Shown here: piece after piece, positions 26,025 through 34,815 of the stretch | How the letters are laid out: each line of letters begins with the position of its first letter | Position numbering within the stretch: the stretch's first letter is position 1 | DNA from: JABDJL01 sp963664065 | Lineage (GTDB): Bacteria > Pseudomonadota > Gammaproteobacteria > Xanthomonadales > SZUA-36 | Assembly: GCA_963664065.1 (NCBI GenBank) | Contig: OY760942.1 | Span: forward strand, 1,860,001 to 1,924,000 | Direction of reading: 5' to 3' | DNA: 64,000 nt | Notes under the pieces: model-generated | Told to the model about the DNA's origin: nothing | Databases searched by the model: none | Seen by the model: only the letters and a program-made list of their open reading frames with translations | Translations under genes and position numbers: made by a program

Positions 26025-27322
26025 TGTTCCGACTCCTCCCCGGCATCATCATTATTGTCTTTTTTGCCATCAACATCCTGCTCGAACAACCAGTCTGCCG
26101 CCTTGAGAATTGCGTATTTTTGACTTTCTGCGGCCTGCCGCAAACGGATACTTGGTACGTGAAGTATGCGGTTGGTCAGCGTATTCGCCAACTGCCGCAC
26201 CACATTTTCGGGGTCTTTGCCCATCTTGATTTGCTGGAGTGCTTTGGCCACCAGTTCTTCGCTGCTTTGCTCAGCGTGGTCACGCAGTCGTTTCAGGAAT
26301 TTGGCAGCCCTTGCGCCGTGCAACCAGCGCATGAAATCCTCAACTGAGGACTGGACCATGCCGGCAGCAGCTCTGGCGGCACGGTTACGATGCTCGGTAT
26401 TCTCTTCTGCAACCTGTTGCAGATCGTCAATGGTATAAAGGTAGGCGTCAACCTGGTTGGCAACAGAGGGCTCAATATCCCGTGGAACAGCAATATCTAC
26501 CAGGAACATCGGCCGTCTGCGACGGATCCGGAGAGCTTCCTCGATCGCCGCGTGACTGATTACCGCCGTTCGTGCAGCGGTCGAACTGATCACGATGTCT
26601 GCCTCAGGCAGCGCAGCGGGCATAGAATCAAGTCCAATCGCACGGGCGTTGAATTCCCGGGCAAGTTTTTGTGCCTTATCAAGGCTTCGATTTGCGATGG
26701 TCAACTCCGAAACACCCTTTTGATGCAAATGGCGACCGCACAATTCAATCATCTCTCCCGCGCCTACCAGTAACACTTTCTTACTGGAAAGATCACCAAA
26801 TATCTGCCGGGCCAGAACCATCGTGATATAGGCAACTGATACCGGGTGTTCATTGATGCCCGTTTCACGGCGAACAGCCTTGCTGGTAGAAAAGGCATGT
26901 TGAATCAGGCGGTCGATCAGTTTGCCCGTTCCCCCGGCATCCTTTGCCAACTGCCAGGCTTCTTTGATTTGCCCGACAATTTGCGGCTCACCAAGTACCA
27001 GCGAATCGAGGCCGCTGGCGACATTGAACAGGTGCTCCACCGCATGGGCATCTTTGCGAGTGTAAATATATTCGGCAGCCTGCTCGTCATTCAGGCCGGC
27101 AGCCTGCTGCAGCCAACACCTGATGCATTGCTCGTCCTCAGGAAGGACAATGCCGTATATTTCCGTGCGGTTACAGGTACTGAGTACCAGCGCTTCATCC
27201 ACGGCTTCGAGCGAACACAGTTCGCTGACCTTTTCCCCGTAGTCACAACTGGCAAAGGCCAGTTTTTCCCGGACCTCCAGTGGAGCGGTTTGGTGACTTG
27301 TACCAACAACAAGAAGAGGCAT
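26021..27322 (-). CDS. hemA: Glutamyl-tRNA reductase
   Basis: First committed enzyme of C5-pathway tetrapyrrole synthesis, reducing glutamyl-tRNA to glutamate-1-semialdehyde. The N-terminal catalytic domain has VVGTSHQTAPLEVREKL and the active-site Cys in LVLSTCNRTEIYG. The NADPH domain has VLLVGAGEMIELCGRHL and TIANRSLDKAQKL. A C-terminal dimerisation helix follows. 433 residues, with an unusually acidic, Asn-rich tail (KKDNNDDAGEESEQ). It is divergent from the TPR lipoprotein gene, as hemA is from lolB in other gammaproteobacteria. Confidence 0.96.
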   Translation of the reverse strand: MPLLVVGTSHQTAPLEVREKLAFASCDYGEKVSELCSLEAVDEALVLSTCNRTEIYGIVLPEDEQCIRCWLQQAAGLNDEQAAEYIYTRKDAHAVEHLFNVASGLDSLVLGEPQIVGQIKEAWQLAKDAGGTGKLIDRLIQHAFSTSKAVRRETGINEHPVSVAYITMVLARQIFGDLSSKKVLLVGAGEMIELCGRHLHQKGVSELTIANRSLDKAQKLAREFNARAIGLDSMPAALPEADIVISSTAARTAVISHAAIEEALRIRRRRPMFLVDIAVPRDIEPSVANQVDAYLYTIDDLQQVAEENTEHRNRAARAAAGMVQSSVEDFMRWLHGARAAKFLKRLRDHAEQSSEELVAKALQQIKMGKDPENVVRQLANTLTNRILHVPSIRLRQAAESQKYAILKAADWLFEQDVDGKKDNNDDAGEESEQ

Positions 27323-27383
27323 GGGGCAGATTCAGTTCAAAAGGGCCAGGATTGATATGTTACGGCTCGCCACAGGCGGAAAG

Positions 27384-27412
27384 ATTCTGGCCGTGGTGAC
27401 GGTCAATATCAA
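27384..27412 (-). promoter_or_regulatory. Candidate sigma-70 promoter for hemA-prfA
   Basis: On the minus strand: TTGATA (27407-27412), a 17-base spacer and CAGAAT (27384-27389), about 60 bases upstream of the hemA start. Supported only by sequence match and position. Confidence 0.4.
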
Positions 27413-27460
27413 GTATCTGATGCAGGTCTTCCCGCCAATTTTCAAATATGTAAACAGGGA

Positions 27461-27489
27461 TTGGTTCAACAGCAGCAAACGCGTATCCT
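27461..27489 (+). promoter_or_regulatory. Candidate sigma-70 promoter for the TPR lipoprotein-lolB-ispE genes
   Basis: TTGGTT (27461-27466), a 17-base spacer and TATCCT (27484-27489), about 30 bases before the chosen start of the TPR lipoprotein. A weak match supported mainly by position in the divergent hemA intergenic region. Confidence 0.35.
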
Positions 27490-27518
27490 TTGTCATTATG
27501 AAAGTACACTATTGTTTC

Positions 27519-29258
27519 ATGAAATCGAAATTGAAATGGATGTTCTTCCTGGTGCTGTTTATCGGTGCATGCGCACAGCACGCGGTCGACAGGGCAGGGC
27601 CTGAACAGGCTGGGAAACAGGAACAGGGTGATTCGACTGCGCGAGCCGAAGATTCGGCAGCCCTGGATCCGACTAGTGCAGATGTCATGTTCCGGGTATT
27701 TTCCGGTGAACTACTGGGTGCTGAAGGCGATATGGAGCAGGCCGCCAGTGAATACCTGGAAGCAGCCATGGAATCCGAAGATCCGGCCATTGCCGCCCGG
27801 GCTACGCGAATTGCGATGGCAGCGCAGGCCTGGCAGCACGCGGCAATGGCATCTGACCGGTGGGTATTGCTACAGCCTGAAAGTATTGATGCACGCCAGA
27901 CCGCGGTGCGGACCATGATGATCGTCGGAGACTACGTAGGGGCTGAGCACCATCTCAACGGTATCCTCACCCAGATGCAGCATGACTGGGCAAGGGCCTG
28001 GGCCCTGGTCACAGGGTTGCTGACGACTGCTACCAACATCGACAAAGCCGGCAAGATAATGGATCGACTGATCCTGGAAAACGGCGCACAGAACAATTCT
28101 GATGCACTTTTCGCTAAGAGCCAGTTTCTCGCTCGCATAGGGCAGTTGGAAGAAGCAAGGCAACTGGCTGAAATGGCGATAAGCCTTGATCCTGAACGCG
28201 CTGAGTTTCACGCCTGGGCTGGTCGGGTTGCCGTGAATCTCAAGCAGGAAGATATCGCACTCGATTATTACCGGAAGGCGTGGAAGTTGGCGCCAACCAG
28301 TCAGCCGATTGCCATGGCTTACGCCCAGTTATTAAAGCGCAACGGTGTGATTTATACCGCCCAGGATGTTCTGGCAGGATTAGCAGATTCTCCGATAAAC
28401 CGTTTTGCGCGTATCGCATTTGCATTGGATTCAGATCTGAGAGAACTCGCAAAGGATATTTACGGGGGATTTGCAGACGCTACATACCGGGACGAAATGG
28501 AGCACGCGTTCCAGGCCGGGCAGGCTGCAGAATTATTGGATCTGAGCGCTGAGGCGGCAGATTGGTACGAGGGGGTTGTGCGTGGCGCGCGCGCCCTGGT
28601 TGCGGCCCTTCGCAGGGCTTACCTGACTGCTGAAATCGGTGATTTGGATTCCGCACGGAAGCAATTGGCAAAATTGCGCCTGCAACACGATTCCGCCATT
28701 GTAAAAGAGAGTTATCTTGCGGAAAGCGAAATCCTTGTTGACGCAGGTCAGTCGGAGGATTCATATCGCTTGCTAAGCAACGCACTGGAATCCATACCGG
28801 CCGATCCGCAGTTGCTGTATGGCCGGGCGATGATTGCAGTGCAATTGGACAGGATCGGGGATGCTGAGCAGGATTTGCGGCAAATTATCGAACTTGACCC
28901 TGAAAATGCAGCCGCGTTAAACGCACTGGGTTACACCCTCGCTGACCGTGTGGGGCGTTACGAGGAAGCAGAAAACCTGATTCGCGCTGCCTATGATCTG
29001 CAACCTGAAGAAGCATCCATTATCGATAGCATGGGCTGGGTGGCTTTCAGGCAGGGCCGTCTGGAAGAGGCTGAAGATTTCCTCAGGGACGCCCTGGCCC
29101 GGGATAACAACCCGGAAATTGCTGCGCACCTGGGAGAAGTGCTATGGGCCAATGAACACCACGAAGAAGCGCTGCAAGTCTGGAAATCGGCGTTGAATAC
29201 ATCTCCTGAGAACGAAGTGCTCATTGAAACCATGCAGAGATTCGGAGCCACGCCCTGA
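27519..29258 (+). CDS. Tetratricopeptide-repeat outer-membrane lipoprotein
   Basis: About 579 residues. A lipoprotein signal precedes the Cys of FIGACAQH. The rest is alpha-helical with repeated TPR units, clearest near the C-terminus (AEQDLRQIIELDPENAAALN, ALGYTLADRVGRYEEAENLI, DSMGWVAFRQGRLEEAEDFL, GEVLWANEHHEEALQVWKS). This is the family found upstream of lolB in pseudomonads; its function is not established, and a scaffold role in the envelope is inferred. I start at ATG 27519, which gives a short positively charged n-region (MKSKLKWMF). Upstream in-frame Mets at 27498 and 27321 would place extra residues before the lipoprotein signal. Its stop overlaps the lolB start by one base. Confidence 0.85.
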   Translation: MKSKLKWMFFLVLFIGACAQHAVDRAGPEQAGKQEQGDSTARAEDSAALDPTSADVMFRVFSGELLGAEGDMEQAASEYLEAAMESEDPAIAARATRIAMAAQAWQHAAMASDRWVLLQPESIDARQTAVRTMMIVGDYVGAEHHLNGILTQMQHDWARAWALVTGLLTTATNIDKAGKIMDRLILENGAQNNSDALFAKSQFLARIGQLEEARQLAEMAISLDPERAEFHAWAGRVAVNLKQEDIALDYYRKAWKLAPTSQPIAMAYAQLLKRNGVIYTAQDVLAGLADSPINRFARIAFALDSDLRELAKDIYGGFADATYRDEMEHAFQAGQAAELLDLSAEAADWYEGVVRGARALVAALRRAYLTAEIGDLDSARKQLAKLRLQHDSAIVKESYLAESEILVDAGQSEDSYRLLSNALESIPADPQLLYGRAMIAVQLDRIGDAEQDLRQIIELDPENAAALNALGYTLADRVGRYEEAENLIRAAYDLQPEEASIIDSMGWVAFRQGRLEEAEDFLRDALARDNNPEIAAHLGEVLWANEHHEEALQVWKSALNTSPENEVLIETMQRFGATP

Positions 29259-29875
29259 TGCGATTCGCGGCCGCAGCCGTGGCCTGCCTGGTTCTGGTTT
29301 CCTGCAGTAGCCGGCAGCTTGTGGCGCCCGACAGGCAGGCGGCAGAAAACGCATATTATCGGCGTGCAATCAGCCTGAATTCATTAGATTCGTGGGAGCT
29401 TGCGGGAAAACTTTCCATCGATGATGGTCAGGACGGCGGAAGCGGAAGATTGAGCTGGAGGGTTCACGAAAACGAGTCCCTGATGAAATTCCGAGGCGCG
29501 CTGGGCAAAGCATCCTGGCAGCTTGAATCCGGTACCGGTTTTGCAGAGTTGCAAAAATCGGACGGCAGCGTCACCCGGGCGGATACGGCGAGTGAACTGC
29601 TCGAAGCAGAACTGGGCTGGTATATCCCGGTTGAGTCGTTGAAATCGTGGGCCCTGGGAGTGGCAGCCCCTGGCGATCCGGAATTACTGGACCTGGACGA
29701 TTATGGCAGGGTGCTGGCGATGCAGCAAAGTGGATGGAATATCACTTTTAGCCGGTATCGCGAGTTTGGCGATTTCGAGCTACCGGGACGAATGGATGCC
29801 GTGCGCGGACGGTACAGGCTGAAAATGGCAGTTTCGAAATGGACACTACAACACCCCGCGCAAACCGATGAGTAG
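29258..29875 (+). CDS. lolB: Outer-membrane lipoprotein insertion factor LolB
   Basis: Receives lipoproteins from the periplasmic chaperone LolA and inserts them in the outer membrane; itself a lipoprotein. The signal peptide has lipobox LVSC (Cys16). The mature part has the LolB pattern: SWELAGKLSIDDG, SGRLSWRVHENESLMKFRGALG, then LGWYIPVESLKSWALG and a late MQQSGWNITFSRY. 205 residues. It lies between the TPR lipoprotein and ispE and overlaps ispE by 8 bases. Confidence 0.93.
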   Translation: MRFAAAAVACLVLVSCSSRQLVAPDRQAAENAYYRRAISLNSLDSWELAGKLSIDDGQDGGSGRLSWRVHENESLMKFRGALGKASWQLESGTGFAELQKSDGSVTRADTASELLEAELGWYIPVESLKSWALGVAAPGDPELLDLDDYGRVLAMQQSGWNITFSRYREFGDFELPGRMDAVRGRYRLKMAVSKWTLQHPAQTDE

Positions 29876-30722
29876 CAATGCTCATTCAACCTGGCCCGCT
29901 CCAGCAAAACTCAACCTGTTTTTACATGTTACCGGCAGAAGGCCGGACGGTTTTCATGAGCTGCAGACGCTCTTTCAAATCTTGAATTGGGGTGATGAGC
30001 TTCATATCGAAAACACGCCTCACGGGGGTATCAGGCGTGAGCAGCGCATTGATGGTATTCCAGAGCGTGAAGACCTGAGCATTCGCGCAGCGCATTTGCT
30101 GAAAGCAGAGGCTGGTTGCAGCAACGGGGCCAGCATTCACCTGAAGAAAAACATTCCCGTGGGCTCGGGTCTTGGCGGTGGCAGTTCTGACGCAGCCACG
30201 GTGCTGCATGCACTCAATCAAATTTGGGGCTGTGGGTTATCAATTTACCAATTGGCCGAACTGGGGCTGAAATTGGGGGCCGATGTGCCACTGTTTATTC
30301 AGGGCCGAAGCGCCTGGGCGGAAGGTGTCGGGGAGTGTCTGCAAGTGTTCCCGACCAACGAAACCTGGTTTGTGCTGGTTTTCCCGGGCATTTCGATTTC
30401 CACGGCACAGGTTTTTGATGACCCGGGACTGAAGCGCGATTCGACGCCGATAGCATCATCAGATTACGATTACGCCAGCACCGGAAACGACTGCGAGGCT
30501 GTAGTTCTAGGACTGTTTCCCGCCATTCGGGATATCATGCAAGATCTCCAGCAATGGGGAACACCCCGTATGACCGGTACGGGCAGCTGCATTTTTATTC
30601 CCGTAGACGGAAAAAATGAGGCAAACAGGATCACAAAGAACCTGAAATCCCGATATAATGTGCGCGCCGTCCGGGGCGTGAATGAGTCTCCGTTGCTTGC
30701 AAGACTCCCCGGCGGGAGCTGA
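29868..30722 (+). CDS. ispE: 4-diphosphocytidyl-2-C-methyl-D-erythritol kinase
   Basis: GHMP-family kinase of the MEP isoprenoid pathway, phosphorylating the 2-hydroxyl of CDP-methylerythritol. The N-terminus WPAPAKLNLFLHVTGRRPDG is typical. The ATP loop is NIPVGSGLGGGSSDAATVL, the ELGLKLGADVPLFI segment carries the catalytic Asp region, and MTGTGSCIF is the third GHMP motif. 284 residues. It ends 16 bases before a tRNA-Gln gene, the same order as in pseudomonads. Confidence 0.95.
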   Translation: MSSNAHSTWPAPAKLNLFLHVTGRRPDGFHELQTLFQILNWGDELHIENTPHGGIRREQRIDGIPEREDLSIRAAHLLKAEAGCSNGASIHLKKNIPVGSGLGGGSSDAATVLHALNQIWGCGLSIYQLAELGLKLGADVPLFIQGRSAWAEGVGECLQVFPTNETWFVLVFPGISISTAQVFDDPGLKRDSTPIASSDYDYASTGNDCEAVVLGLFPAIRDIMQDLQQWGTPRMTGTGSCIFIPVDGKNEANRITKNLKSRYNVRAVRGVNESPLLARLPGGS

Positions 30723-30738
30723 CGGCGTACACGTCTGC

Positions 30739-30815
30739 TGGGACGTCGCCAAGTTGGTTAAGGCACGGGGTTTTGATCCCCGCATTCGCAGGTTCGAGTC
30801 CTGCCGTCCCAGCCA
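30739..30815 (+). tRNA. tRNA-Gln (anticodon TTG)
   Basis: Complete cloverleaf of 77 nt with encoded CCA. The acceptor stem TGGGACG pairs with CGTCCCA, the anticodon arm CGGGG-TTTTGAT-CCCCG gives anticodon TTG, and the T arm is GCAGG-TTCGAGT-CCTGC. The U1-A72 pair and identity elements match E. coli glutamine tRNA. It lies between ispE and prs. Confidence 0.95.
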
Positions 30816-30892
30816 ATTTTACAAAAACAAGCCTGGCGTTTGGAGCAGGTAAAACTGCTATTAACAGCATTCAGGCAAGTGGGAAAAGACAA

Positions 30893-31846
30893 GTGGCCAG
30901 CCCCTCCTTGATGATTTTTTCCGGAAACGCGAATCTCAAACTCGCGTCAGACGTAGCGCATGAATTGGCGGTACCGATGGGCAAAGCCATCGTTGGCCGA
31001 TTCAGCGACGGCGAAGTCATGGTCGAGATCATGGAAAACATCCGTACACGGGATGTGTACGTCATCCAGCCAACCTGTGCACCAGCGGCTGACAATTTTG
31101 TTGAACTGCTGGTAATGGTGGATGCCTTGAAACGAGCGTCGGCCAGCAGGGTAACAGCAGTGATCCCCTATTTTGGTTATTCGCGCCAGGACCGCAGGCC
31201 CCGGTCAGCCCGGGTGCCGATCACCGCCAAGGTTGCCGCGAAAATGATCAGTGCGGTTGGCACGGACCGCGTGGTGACCATCGATCTGCACGCGGATCAG
31301 ATTCAGGGTTTTTTTGATATTCCGGTAGACAATGTCTATGCCTCGCCGCTGGTTTTGGCCGATGTATGGAAGAGGCAGGGTGGCCAGGAGATTGTCGTGG
31401 TGTCCCCGGACGTCGGAGGTGTGGTTCGCGCACGGGCAATTGCCAAGCGTCTTGAGGCAGATCTCGCCATTATTGACAAGAGGCGGCCAAGGGCAAACGT
31501 GGCGACTGTAATGAATATCATCGGCGAGGTCGCAGGAAAATGCTGCGTACTGGTTGATGACATGGTAGACACCGCCGGTACCCTTTGCGCGGGGGCAACA
31601 GCCTTGAAAGAAGCGGGCGCCGTCAAAGTTATCGCTCACTGTGTTCACCCGGTGCTTTCCGGGCCGGCAATTTCCAATATTGAAAGTTCGGAACTCGATG
31701 AACTGGTGGTTACCGATACCATCCCGCTGAGCGAAGAAGCACAACGATGCACCCGTATCCGGCAGCTGAGTGTTGCACAGATGCTGGCGGAGACCATTCG
31801 CAGAATGTCAGAAGGTGAGTCGGTCAGTTCGCTGTATGTGGACTAA
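30893..31846 (+). CDS. prs: Ribose-phosphate pyrophosphokinase
   Basis: Makes PRPP from ribose-5-phosphate and ATP for nucleotide, histidine and tryptophan synthesis. Motifs: VGRFSDGEVMVEI, VIPYFGYSRQDRR (ATP-binding flexible loop), VTIDLHADQIQGFFDIPVDN (metal/ribose site), VVSPDVGGVVRARAIAKRL and the PRPP loop VLVDDMVDTAGTL. GTG 30893 has GGGAAAAG upstream and gives 317 residues. ATG 30911 (MIFSGNANLK) lacks a ribosome site. The gene begins 77 bases after tRNA-Gln. Confidence 0.95.
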   Translation: MASPSLMIFSGNANLKLASDVAHELAVPMGKAIVGRFSDGEVMVEIMENIRTRDVYVIQPTCAPAADNFVELLVMVDALKRASASRVTAVIPYFGYSRQDRRPRSARVPITAKVAAKMISAVGTDRVVTIDLHADQIQGFFDIPVDNVYASPLVLADVWKRQGGQEIVVVSPDVGGVVRARAIAKRLEADLAIIDKRRPRANVATVMNIIGEVAGKCCVLVDDMVDTAGTLCAGATALKEAGAVKVIAHCVHPVLSGPAISNIESSELDELVVTDTIPLSEEAQRCTRIRQLSVAQMLAETIRRMSEGESVSSLYVD

Positions 31847-31928
31847 CAGGACTTACAAATCGATCTGGATACAGCGAGATTCCAAAGCTGAACAAGGCTG
31901 GAGTAATACCAGAGATTTCCTCTGTAGC

Positions 31929-32047
31929 TTGTAGATTTTTCGGGAGCTTGGGGTACAATGCCCGGCTTGATTTTTGAGCCACCCTGGTCGCGGGATGGCG
32001 CCCGGCCATAAATCATGGCCTAACCGCGTTCCGGAATTGCTTCGGAA
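31929..32047 (+). promoter_or_regulatory. Candidate promoter and structured leader of rplY
   Basis: Between prs and rplY (224 bases) a TACAAT -10 box lies at 31954-31959, with a weak TTGTAG 19 bases upstream (31929-31934) and a GC-rich start region. The transcript would contain hairpins GGCCAT-AAATC-ATGGCC (32004-32020) and TTCCG...CGGAA (32029-32047) before the rplY ribosome site. A regulatory role is only inferred from the structure. Confidence 0.4.
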
Positions 32048-32070
32048 AGCAAAGAAAGCTGAGGATTATC

Positions 32071-32826
32071 ATGTCTGATACAAACACGATCACCGCGGAA
32101 CTCCGTGAAGATGTGGGGAAAGGTGCGAGCCGCCGCCTGCGTCATGCCGGAAAAATTCCAGCGGTTTTATACGGGGGTGATAAAGATCCCCTAGCATTAA
32201 CACTTTCACATCAGGATATTTTGCACGATACTGAAAATGAATCTTTCTACTCCAGCATCATGGATATAAAAATCGCAGACGGCAGGGCACAGCAGGTTAT
32301 CGTGCGCGATCTGCAACGGCATCCTTTCAAACAGCAAATCATGCACCTGGATTTCATGCGTGTTTCTGAAACCGAGAAATTGCGTATTTCGGTTCCAATT
32401 CACTTTGTAGGTGAAGAGGAATCACCCGCCGGCAAGACTTCCGGTGTGGTTATTCAACACCAGATGACGGAAGTTGAAATTTCCGCCTTGCCCAAGGATT
32501 TGCCCGAGTACCTGGAAGTTGACCTGTCCGAACTGGACACAGGGGACGCGGTCATGCTGGCAGACATCAAAGCACCTGAAGGTGTGGAGATTTCGCTGAT
32601 GACACTGGACGAAGACGCAGAAATCATGGTTGCCAACGCGGTTCACATCTCTGAATCACAGGGCACCGGTGCAGCTGCTGCCGCGGACGCCGAGGCCCAG
32701 GCACTTGCCGATCTCGAAGCCGGTATTATTCCTGAAGTCGATGAGGCTGAAGGTGAAGAGCCGCTGCCCGATGGCGAAGTTGATGCTGAAGACGAGGGTG
32801 AAGAAGAAAGCGGTTCCGAGGAGTAA
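32071..32826 (+). CDS. rplY: 50S ribosomal protein L25/general stress protein Ctc
   Basis: 5S rRNA-binding protein of the large subunit, of the long Ctc/TL5 type (251 residues) rather than the 94-residue E. coli form. The N-terminal L25 domain covers about 1-95 (ELREDVGKGASRRLRHAGKIP, AVLYGGDKDP, RDLQRHPFKQQIMHLDFMRV). The C-terminal beta domain has VPIHFVGEEESPAGK, EISALPKDLPEYLEVDLSEL and LADIKAPEGV. It ends in a highly acidic tail of about 50 residues. Followed closely by pth. Confidence 0.96.
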   Translation: MSDTNTITAELREDVGKGASRRLRHAGKIPAVLYGGDKDPLALTLSHQDILHDTENESFYSSIMDIKIADGRAQQVIVRDLQRHPFKQQIMHLDFMRVSETEKLRISVPIHFVGEEESPAGKTSGVVIQHQMTEVEISALPKDLPEYLEVDLSELDTGDAVMLADIKAPEGVEISLMTLDEDAEIMVANAVHISESQGTGAAAAADAEAQALADLEAGIIPEVDEAEGEEPLPDGEVDAEDEGEEESGSEE

Positions 32827-32841
32827 ATCAGGGGATTTGCC

Positions 32842-33435
32842 TTGTCTTCAACATTCCTGATCATTGGCCTGGGTAACCCGGGCCCAAAATACGCTGAAAC
32901 CCGGCACAATGCCGGGTTTTGGTTTTTGGACGAATTATCCCGTAAGACAGGGCAAGTCCTGAAGTCACAGTCTCGCATTCAAGCTGATGCGCTACGCGTG
33001 GAGGTTTCTGGCCACGACAGTATTCTCGCCAAACCGACCACGTACATGAATAAGAGTGGCGCTGCAGTGCGGGCGATACTGGATTACTACAAGATTCCCA
33101 CTGAAAACATGCTGGTGGCATACGATGAACTCGACCTGCCTCCGGGTGTCGTGCGATTGAAGCAGGGCGGTGGTCACGGTGGTCACAATGGCATGCGGGA
33201 TATTTTCCAGCACGTTCAGGCGCGAAATTTTCTGAGATTGCGTATTGGCATCGGTCATCCGGGGCATAAAAGTGCCGTGACGCGTTACGTGTTGGGTAGG
33301 TCACCAAAACAAATTCGAGAAGTAGTTGATACCGCCATTGCGCGTGCAATTTCAGTGATGCCAATGGTGCTGGAAGGACGAATTCAGGATGCCATGACAG
33401 CGCTGCACACAGATCAAGGAACAGGTAACGGGTAA
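32842..33435 (+). CDS. pth: Peptidyl-tRNA hydrolase
   Basis: Releases peptides from prematurely dissociated peptidyl-tRNA. The catalytic His is in LGNPGPKYAETRHNAGFW and the conserved Asp in VAYDELDLPPGVVRLKQGGG. HGGHNGMRDI and LRIGIGHPGHKSAV complete the signature. The start is TTG 32842 with AGGGGA eight bases upstream (no ATG fits), 197 residues. The last codons (GTGNG, stop) and the following bases belong to a GTAAC-type repeat seen three more times downstream. Confidence 0.95.
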   Translation: MSSTFLIIGLGNPGPKYAETRHNAGFWFLDELSRKTGQVLKSQSRIQADALRVEVSGHDSILAKPTTYMNKSGAAVRAILDYYKIPTENMLVAYDELDLPPGVVRLKQGGGHGGHNGMRDIFQHVQARNFLRLRIGIGHPGHKSAVTRYVLGRSPKQIREVVDTAIARAISVMPMVLEGRIQDAMTALHTDQGTGNG

Positions 33436-33458
33436 CTGGGAACTTGGAACAGTTCACC
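33423..33458 (+). repeat. GTAACTG-type degenerate heptamer repeat, copy 1 (pth 3' end)
   Basis: Degenerate GGTAACG-GGTAACTG-GGAACTTG-GAACAG units followed by a GTTCACC arm that can pair with the first units. It includes the pth stop codon. Similar tracts lie at 36592-36650, 36809-36826 and 37770-37836. Confidence 0.5.
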
Positions 33459-33481
33459 TTTTACTAAGCAAAGGACCACTA

Positions 33482-34573
33482 ATGGGCTTCAAATGCGGAA
33501 TCGTCGGCTTGCCGAATGTAGGCAAGTCAACCTTGTTCAATGCCCTGACCGAAGCAGGTATTTCGGCTGAGAACTATCCTTTTTGCACCATTGATCCCAA
33601 CGTGGGTATCGTAGCTGTGCCTGATACCCGCCTGCAGCAAATCGCTGAAATTGTACAACCCGGGAGTATCGTGCCGACAACTCTGGAGTTTGTGGATATC
33701 GCGGGTCTTGTGTCCGGTGCATCCAGAGGCGAAGGACTGGGCAACAAATTTTTGGCACATATTCGTGAAACCGATGCAATTGCCCACGTAGTCCGCTGTT
33801 TCAAGGATGCTGATGTTGTCCACGTAAGGGGTGAGATTGATCCGCTGGCGGATATTGCCGTGACCAATACCGAATTGGCACTTTCTGATCTTGAAACCCT
33901 GGAGCGCAACCTGATGCGTGCAGATAAGCTTGCCCGGACAGGAGATATAAAGGCCTCGGCCCGGGTTGATCTTTTGAACCGTGCCCAGCAGGCGCTTGAT
34001 CAACCCGGGGGCATTCGCGCGCTGGATTTGAGCACTGAGCACAGGCGCGAGATTAAATCACTGAACCTGATCACTATGAAGCCGGTGATGTATATCGCAA
34101 ACGTGGAGGAAGGCGGTTTCGAAAACAATCCGTTGCTTCAACAGATGGCGGAATTCGCTGCTGCTGAAAACGCAGAACTGGTTCCGGTATGTGCCGAAGT
34201 CGAAGCAGAGATATCCCAACTCGAACCAGGTGACAGGGAAATATTTCTTGCCGAACTGGGATTGTCAGAATCCGGTCTGTCCAGGATCATCAGGGCTGGC
34301 TACGAGTTACTCGAGCTTTTGACTTTTTTCACCACCGGTCCAAACGAGGTAAGGGCCTGGACCGTGCGCGAAAATTCGACTGCTCCTCAGGCCGCCGGCA
34401 AGATCCATACCGATTTCCAGCGCGGCTTTATACGTGCCCAGGTCATCGCGTTCGACGATTTTGTAAAATACCATGGTGAGCAGGGGGCGAAAGAGGCCGG
34501 CAAGTTGCGCCTGGAAGGCAAGCAGTACCTGATGCGTGAAGGAGACGTGACCCTGTTCCGCTTCAATGTCTGA
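33482..34573 (+). CDS. ychF: Redox-regulated ATPase/GTP-binding protein YchF
   Basis: Obg-family P-loop NTPase (OLA1 group) that prefers ATP and associates with ribosomes. The G1 loop GIVGLPNVGKSTLFNALT is near the start; AENYPFCTIDPNVG is the switch I region. DIAGLVSGASRGEGLGNKFL is G3. NVEE replaces the usual NKxD, the known reason for ATP preference. A C-terminal TGS domain ends KYHGEQGAKEAGKLRLEGK...VTLFRFNV. 363 residues. It follows pth as in E. coli and pseudomonads and overlaps the next small frame by 8 bases. Confidence 0.97.
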   Translation: MGFKCGIVGLPNVGKSTLFNALTEAGISAENYPFCTIDPNVGIVAVPDTRLQQIAEIVQPGSIVPTTLEFVDIAGLVSGASRGEGLGNKFLAHIRETDAIAHVVRCFKDADVVHVRGEIDPLADIAVTNTELALSDLETLERNLMRADKLARTGDIKASARVDLLNRAQQALDQPGGIRALDLSTEHRREIKSLNLITMKPVMYIANVEEGGFENNPLLQQMAEFAAAENAELVPVCAEVEAEISQLEPGDREIFLAELGLSESGLSRIIRAGYELLELLTFFTTGPNEVRAWTVRENSTAPQAAGKIHTDFQRGFIRAQVIAFDDFVKYHGEQGAKEAGKLRLEGKQYLMREGDVTLFRFNV

Positions 34574-34760
34574 TTCAGGTAGCAATCAGAAGAGAAATTC
34601 CGGCCTTGAAGATCTTGAAGATTACGACGAAGAAGTTTTCGTGACCGACGTGGAATATCTCGCCTTTTTTGAACAATATGACGATCTCGATACGGAACCG
34701 GAAATCGCCGTCGAACCTGAGTCGAATGAAGATGATTTTGAAGACATTGAAGAGGACTGA
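34566..34760 (+). CDS. Small acidic hypothetical protein
   Basis: A 64-residue frame starting within the ychF stop region (8-base overlap). The N-terminus is basic/polar (SGSNQKRNS) and the rest is extremely acidic (runs such as EDLEDYDEE, EDDFEDIEED), with two short aromatic patches (VEYLAFFEQY). I do not recognise a family. It may be a real translationally coupled gene, since its position and start fit, or an acidic chance frame. No independent ribosome site is evident. Confidence 0.45.
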   Translation: MSDSGSNQKRNSGLEDLEDYDEEVFVTDVEYLAFFEQYDDLDTEPEIAVEPESNEDDFEDIEED

Positions 34761-34815
34761 AACTACCACTATTAACACGATCAACAGACCGCAATAAACA
34801 TCCTTGTTTTTTTTC

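Noticed and set aside
27321..27518. N-terminal extension of the TPR lipoprotein back to 27321
   Set aside because: It would put the lipoprotein signal and its Cys nearly 90 residues into the protein and overlap the hemA start region.
30773..30892. prs starting at 30773 inside the tRNA-Gln gene
   Set aside because: The extra codons come from the tRNA and spacer; GTG 30893 has a ribosome site and gives the family length.
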